Source: Cylindrotheca closterium (Eukaryota; Bacillariophyta; Bacillariophyceae; Bacillariales; Bacillariaceae). Taken from it: a stretch of 64,000 nt of DNA. Shown here in pieces: positions 59,549 through 64,000 of this stretch. Each line of letters begins with the position of its first letter. The first letter of the stretch is position 1. The position numbers and the translations under genes were made by a program. The stretch is taken from NCBI GenBank assembly GCA_933822405.4, contig CAKOGP040001001.1, positions 250,636 to 314,635 of the forward strand. The letters run 5' to 3'. A model generated the notes under the pieces. It made no database searches and was not told where the DNA came from. It saw nothing but the letters and a program-made list of their open reading frames with translations.

Positions 59549-60334
59549 TCAGATCGCCATCCAGTACAGGAACCAACACACCAACAGACCAATTAGAATA
59601 TAGTCTTCCCACACCGGATTATTGCTGGGCGGAGAGGTGGTAGTCACAACAGCAGCAGCAGCAGCAGCCTTTGGAGTAGCAGTGTTGGAAATTGTTTCAC
59701 TGGCATTGGTGATATCCGCCGAAGCATTGGCAATAGTCTTCGTAATCCCCGCCGAAACATTGGAAATACCTGCAGATACATTTGTCCTTGCCTCCGAAAC
59801 CACTTCTGCCACCTTGGCCGGTACCGAAGCCCTTGCCTCCGACACCACTTCTGCAATCTTGGCTTGAACAGCCGCCATATTAACCATATCCTTGGCATTA
59901 TCGAACATGACCTTGGGCGAGGACGGCAATGTCGTCGTGACTGGTACGAAATCCTTGACCATGGCCTTGGTTTCCGCAACCGCTTCCATGGCACTTTCTT
60001 CGACTGCGGCAAAGGTAGTATTGACCATGGCCACAGCCGCCGTGTTATTGCCATTGAAGGCTTCCTTGGCCGCTTGAGCGCCTTGGAGCGCCAGGTCCTT
60101 GGTGGATTCCATGACATTGGCCCAATCCATCAAGGGCTGGATGAAGAAACCCTTTTGGTCCAAGTGCACCAGGCAGGTATCCACTCCCACCAATATTGCC
60201 GCAATAATGAGCACAAAGGCAAGAATGGATAGAGTACTACCTTGTTTTTCTTCCTTGATCAAAGTTGGCTTGTCCAAAATACTATCTTTGGTTTTCTTCT
60301 TTTCGACCCACCCCTTGGTATCAAATCCATTCAT
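59549..60334 (-). CDS. Two-helix membrane protein with Ala/Val-rich repeats
   Basis: 261 residues from the ATG at 60334; a non-ATG codon precedes it in frame. A basic N-terminus is followed by a membrane helix (about 35-58, L-S-I-L-A-F-V-L-I-I-A-A-I-L-V-G-V). Then comes a ~180-residue helical, Ala-rich region with imperfect repeats: twice A-K-(I/V)-A-E-V-V-S-E-A-R, and N-V-S-A-G-I followed by S-A-G-I-T. A second membrane helix (I-L-I-G-L-L-V-C-W-F-L-Y-W) is at the very C-terminus. The repeats are amphipathic and could form a long helix between two membranes or along one. Family not recognised. Confidence 0.65.
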   Translation of the reverse strand: MNGFDTKGWVEKKKTKDSILDKPTLIKEEKQGSTLSILAFVLIIAAILVGVDTCLVHLDQKGFFIQPLMDWANVMESTKDLALQGAQAAKEAFNGNNTAAVAMVNTTFAAVEESAMEAVAETKAMVKDFVPVTTTLPSSPKVMFDNAKDMVNMAAVQAKIAEVVSEARASVPAKVAEVVSEARTNVSAGISNVSAGITKTIANASADITNASETISNTATPKAAAAAAVVTTTSPPSNNPVWEDYILIGLLVCWFLYWMAI

Positions 60335-60473
60335 ATCCAACTAGTAGGACAAGATAAGAGCGAAGGGTGTGTGAGTATTATAATTCGTAGACACAAACGA
60401 TACAGCAAGATACAATGTATACCGTTGTCACAAAACAAAACAAAACAAAACAAAACACAAAACACAAAAACAA

Positions 60474-61367
60474 TCAACGCACCAATTTCCCCATATTCCT
60501 ATCCCCAAGTATCGGTCGCACACTTTGCACCAATTGATCCACCGGTACCCCCATCGGCCATCCCACCAAAATGTCCTTTTTGGCATCAAATCCCATGGCC
60601 TTGGTCAGAGGAACATTCGGTTTGTGTGTTTGGCACAAGCGATCCACCAATCCCACAAATTGCAGCTGCTTCAACGAAGCTTCCGTCACACACGTCTTGA
60701 CCTGTGCTAAAACGTCCTTGACCTTCAAGTCTTGAGGACGATTTTGTTCGAGTTGCAACAATTCAAATCGTCTGGTAGTAGGATCCACTAGCAAAATGAC
60801 CAGCGTAATGGTTTCCGCAAATTCACCATCTTCACCACCACTGCCCAATCGTTTGGCTTTGGCACGGATTCGTTTCTTTTTGGGAGTAGGAGAGATTCGT
60901 CGTTTGGATTTTGGTTTCAATTCACCATCACTGTCATAGTCGTCTTCATTGACTTCTGTGACGGTTCCCAATTCTTGATGAAATTCTTCACTGGACGAAG
61001 ACGAATAGTCATTATCGTCATTATTGCCTTTGCTGACAGGCCTTCTCACTTGTTGCGGAGGGTCATACGGTGGTTCCTCACTCGCACTGCTACCCACACT
61101 CTTGGATGAATCGCCAACGGACTTTTGCTTGCCGTTGCTTCGTACCAAGCCTTTGAGTTTGGACCCAAAGCCCTTTTTCTTCTTGTAACTGCTTCCATTT
61201 ATGGGAGCACTGGCAATGGATCGAGGCGACCCATTGTTTGGTTGTTGCTGCTGTTGCTCGTAGATGGTGCCAGAATACGCTGGATAACTAGCGGCACTAC
61301 TGGGACTGGGGGCCGAGTTCTCACTTTGAGAAACGTCCGATCGTGACTTTTTTTTAAAGATCCCCAT
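60474..61367 (-). CDS. Hypothetical protein with basic/disordered N-terminus and folded C-terminal domain
   Basis: 297 residues from the ATG at 61367. The first ~180 residues are disordered: a Gln run, K-K-K-K-G-F-G-S-K-L-K-G-L, Asp/Ser-rich stretches and a basic K-K-K-R-I-R-A-K-A-K-R nuclear-signal-like tract. The last ~115 residues look folded, with alternating strands and helices (T-I-T-L-V-I-L-L-V-D-P-T-T-R-R-F-E-L-L, then D-V-L-A-Q-V-K, then L-V-D-R-L-C, then D-I-L-V-G-W-P-M-G-V). I regard it as a diatom-type conserved protein of unknown function. G2 is present but the context does not make N-myristoylation certain. Confidence 0.7.
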   Translation of the reverse strand: MGIFKKKSRSDVSQSENSAPSPSSAASYPAYSGTIYEQQQQQPNNGSPRSIASAPINGSSYKKKKGFGSKLKGLVRSNGKQKSVGDSSKSVGSSASEEPPYDPPQQVRRPVSKGNNDDNDYSSSSSEEFHQELGTVTEVNEDDYDSDGELKPKSKRRISPTPKKKRIRAKAKRLGSGGEDGEFAETITLVILLVDPTTRRFELLQLEQNRPQDLKVKDVLAQVKTCVTEASLKQLQFVGLVDRLCQTHKPNVPLTKAMGFDAKKDILVGWPMGVPVDQLVQSVRPILGDRNMGKLVR

Positions 61368-62301
61368 GCTGCTGAAAATGATCGGAAGATTGATTGATTC
61401 AATCAGTTGGATCTTCTGCTGTGGTTGATCACTCTTTGTCTTGTATGACTACTATTATCCTTGTTGTCTACTGCTACTACTACTCCTTCTGATGTAGACA
61501 GTCAGTTAACAATCCATGAGACTGGCCTAACGATGATGATGATGATAGTAACCTAACGTAAAAGTGGAAAGCGTTTCCACAATGGGTCACAATTTCGTGT
61601 TTTGTTTTGTTGGTTCCGGATGCAGGTGTGTGGGGTGTGGGCATGATCGGACATCGTGTGAGATTTTCCATTGAATTATGCACATAATGTGTAGAAATCT
61701 ACGGTGAGCCTACCAGAGATCCGACCAGAGATCCAACGCTTGGTTTCATAAGAGTGGTCTAACTAGTCAAACGAAATCGAAATCTAGTCGTTGAAATCGT
61801 TGCGCAAGTTAAAATCCGATCCCTTGGTGGGCAAGCAGATTCGTATTTTTTTAAATGAAGTTGGGTAAACATGCATATCTAGGACTACAGTACCTACATT
61901 GTTAGTCAATCGAAATTTGGTCTCTAAACTTGGGATGTTTTGGAAAATACAATACAGTACATCGACAGAATAAGATACCGGTATGAAGTATTTTGTTCAT
62001 TTTCCTGATCCTGCCTCCTTTCCCAAACACGGAGGAAATGCTACAGTCTACAGGACAAGGTGCAGTACCTACAGCAATTCTCGACACACTCCAAAAGCCC
62101 GCACCTTCGACTGACGTTTTCCTTTTTGTACAGCACGTGCGGTACTTTGTACGTATCAATTTTCGCGCTTGTAGTTGCGCGAGAGCCTGGCCGCATTGAA
62201 AACCCATCATTTTCATTCAAAAAGCAAGGCCTGCTGCACAGTCTTACTTGTACTAACACACACAGACAGTCTATCACAGGTAAAACCCAATCCACTCACA
62301 A
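61368..62301. other. Divergent intergenic region before SAM synthetase
   Basis: About 930 bp with a short gatgat microsatellite near 61532-61547 and an ataccggtat motif at 61976. It contains the promoter of the S-adenosylmethionine synthetase gene. No gene seen. Confidence 0.6.
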
Positions 62302-63741
62302 ATGTCAGATCCCAAACGCATGAAAATGACAGTCTCCAAAGTTTCCGCCGAAGAACGTAACTTCCTTTTCTCCAGTGAGTCTGTGAATGAGGGTCACCCC
62401 GATAAGCTTGCGGATCAAGTGTCCGATGCCGTTTTGGATGCGTGCCTGAAGGCTGACCCTTTCTCCAAGGTCGCTTGTGAGACCGCCACCAAGGACAACA
62501 TGGTCATGGTCTTTGGTGAAATCACCACTTCCGGAAAGGTCGACTATGAGGCCATCGTCCGTGAACAAGTTCGTGAGATTGGATTCGACTCCTTTGTCGA
62601 TGATCTTGGATCCGTCGTTTCCAAGGGATTGAACTGCGACGACTGCGAAGTCCTCATCCGAATCAACAAGCAATCCCCTGATATTGCCGGAGGAGTCCAC
62701 GTTGGTAAGAGCGAACTTGACGTTGGTGCCGGTGATCAAGGTATCATGTTTGGATATGCTTCGGATGAAACCGAAAACTGCATGCCTTTGACCCACATGA
62801 TGGCCACTCAACTCGGAAAGCGCCTCACTGATGTCCGTAAGGATGGTTCTCTCTGGTGGTTGCGCCCCGATGGAAAGACACAAGTCACCATTGAGTACAC
62901 CCAGCATTCGGACGGTTCTGTCACCCCCATCAAGATCCACACCATTGTCATTTCCACTCAACACGCCGAACCACTCAAGGCCAAGCGTACCGAGGAACAA
63001 CCAGGAACCGACAACCGTGGCAAGTACACTGGAGACGAGATGATTGCTCCCTCCATGGAAGAAATGAACGAACTCATCCACGAGCACGTCATCGTCGACA
63101 CTCTCAAGTCCATCAAGCTCAAGTCCGGGGAATCTGCCCTCAGCATTTACAGCCGCGACACTTGCAACCTCCACATTAATCCCTCTGGAAAGTTCATCAT
63201 TGGTGGACCCCAAGGAGATGCTGGTCTTACCGGACGTAAGATTATCATTGATACTTACGGTGGGTGGGGTGCCCACGGAGGAGGTGCCTTTTCCGGAAAG
63301 GACCCCACCAAGGTCGATCGATCTGCCGCCTACGCCTGTCGTTGGATGGCCAAGTCCGTCGTCAAGGCTGGACTTTGCAAGCGTGCTCTGGTCCAATTGT
63401 CCTATGCCATTGGTGTCGCCAAGCCATTGAGTTTGTTCGTCGAGACCTACGGAACTGAGAAGGAAGGACTCACCGCCAAGCTCATCACCGACATTGTCAA
63501 GATCAACTTTGATGCCCGTCCAGGAGCCCTGGCCCGTGATTTGACTCTTCGCGAACCCAAGTACAACAAGACTGCTGCCTACTGCCATTTCGGACGTGAA
63601 CCATTCGTGGAGAACGGTATGAAATTCTTCTCTTGGGAAGACCCTGTCGACCTCAACAAGTACGCATCCATGACTGGTGCTGAAGTTGAATCGGAAGTTT
63701 CTGCCAAGAAGGAAGAAATCTTGACCAAGTGGGTTGACTAA
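62302..63741 (+). CDS. MAT: S-adenosylmethionine synthetase
   Basis: 479 residues, single exon, ATG at 62302. The enzyme makes S-adenosylmethionine from methionine and ATP, releasing phosphate and diphosphate, and supplies cytosolic methylation. Family motifs: [15 protein letters not shown] (G-H-P-D-K at 31-35), [12 protein letters not shown], and the phosphate loop [19 protein letters not shown]. It is longer than the usual ~390-400 residues because of an N-terminal extension and internal insertions, one near the [13 protein letters not shown] segment, as in other stramenopile-type enzymes. Strong codon preference (C-ending codons) indicates high expression; it also leaves a 490-codon frame open on the opposite strand, which is not a gene. 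Confidence 0.97.
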   Translation: MSDPKRMKMTVSKVSAEERNFLFSSESVNEGHPDKLADQVSDAVLDACLKADPFSKVACETATKDNMVMVFGEITTSGKVDYEAIVREQVREIGFDSFVDDLGSVVSKGLNCDDCEVLIRINKQSPDIAGGVHVGKSELDVGAGDQGIMFGYASDETENCMPLTHMMATQLGKRLTDVRKDGSLWWLRPDGKTQVTIEYTQHSDGSVTPIKIHTIVISTQHAEPLKAKRTEEQPGTDNRGKYTGDEMIAPSMEEMNELIHEHVIVDTLKSIKLKSGESALSIYSRDTCNLHINPSGKFIIGGPQGDAGLTGRKIIIDTYGGWGAHGGGAFSGKDPTKVDRSAAYACRWMAKSVVKAGLCKRALVQLSYAIGVAKPLSLFVETYGTEKEGLTAKLITDIVKINFDARPGALARDLTLREPKYNKTAAYCHFGREPFVENGMKFFSWEDPVDLNKYASMTGAEVESEVSAKKEEILTKWVD

Positions 63742-64000
63742 ACTACCTACACATTTTGAAGAAAAACAAACAAACAAACAATCGATCTAGTATTATTATA
63801 TCACACCGCATTTCGTGTATGCGGCTACCAAGCAATAATCACATTAAAGTATATAAAAAGTTGCACTAATAGAAGCCAAATCAATCAATGTTGTCATCGA
63901 GTGGTCCAAAAGTTCATCACGTCATTTTTTCCCAAAATCAAAACACGTTGGTCATTTTTTCAAAAAAAGTACGTGTTCGCGTCGTCATCGCATGTGCCAA
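63742..64000. other. 3' flank of SAM synthetase to window end
   Basis: AT-rich 3' UTR and flank with an aaacaaacaaac stretch (63764-63780) and two copies of gtcattttttc (about 63920 and 63951). No gene seen. Confidence 0.5.

Noticed and set aside
62305..63777. 490-codon open frame antisense to S-adenosylmethionine synthetase
   Set aside because: It mirrors a highly codon-biased gene on the plus strand with all family motifs. The antisense product has no family resemblance, so the frame is a codon-bias artefact.

Overview
The window looks like nuclear DNA of a diatom, most likely a raphid pennate. Evidence: sparse GT-AG introns of 65 to 325 nt; N-terminal presequences with an aromatic residue at the predicted signal cleavage site (A|F, the diatom plastid-import signature); a phosphoglycerate mutase with a mitochondrial-type leader, as expected for the diatom mitochondrial lower half of glycolysis; and gene families (nucleotide cyclase-phosphodiesterase fusions, bestrophins, solo HSF domains) typical of diatoms. 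There is no operon organisation. Genes lie on both strands, separated by AT-rich intergenic DNA with decayed gene copies. Species assignment is inference.

Layout. 1-6 kb: a putative plastid membrane protein, then two tandem Cys-less pentameric ligand-gated ion channels (minus strand). 6.7-11 kb: a CNDP2-type M20 dipeptidase (one intron) and a bestrophin with a very long low-complexity insertion (one intron). 11-16.8 kb: an acidic tail-anchored protein with a Cys cluster, an uncharacterised membrane protein, a frameshifted relic of a repeat protein, and a small protein carrying eight R-R-x-S sites. 17-20.4 kb: a 1135-residue secreted or plastid-targeted protein made of 15 tandem cathepsin-propeptide (I29-like) modules without a protease. 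20.4-22.8 kb: two 20-bp palindromic minisatellites, then phosphoglycerate mutase. 23-29 kb: a four-gene cluster of an undescribed acidic family sharing a W-[ST]-[FY]-[ND] motif.

30.9-56.7 kb: a signalling and duplication-rich block. Two 3.35-kb genes for STAND/COG3899-type ATPases lie in inverted orientation and bracket about 19 kb. Between them are a decayed third copy, a three-exon gene for an H-NOX/guanylate cyclase/double phosphodiesterase fusion of 1656 residues, a frameshifted gene, two near-identical short-chain dehydrogenases with an HSF gene between them, an IQ-motif protein and Lys-rich proteins. 57-64 kb: small uncharacterised genes, two diatom-type hypothetical proteins and S-adenosylmethionine synthetase.

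How the genes work together. The strongest theme is cyclic-nucleotide and ion signalling. One polypeptide can in principle sense a gaseous ligand through heme, make cGMP and hydrolyse it. The protein with eight R-R-x-S sites is a candidate cyclic-nucleotide-dependent kinase substrate, the IQ protein suggests calmodulin, and the ligand-gated channels and bestrophin supply ion fluxes. The most unusual items are the 15-module I29 protein and the cyclase fusion, whose linker carries three Cys-Pro-Phe motifs resembling heme regulatory motifs. Introns were placed by hand from GT-AG sites, frame continuity and family conservation. Starts were set at the first well-supported ATG.
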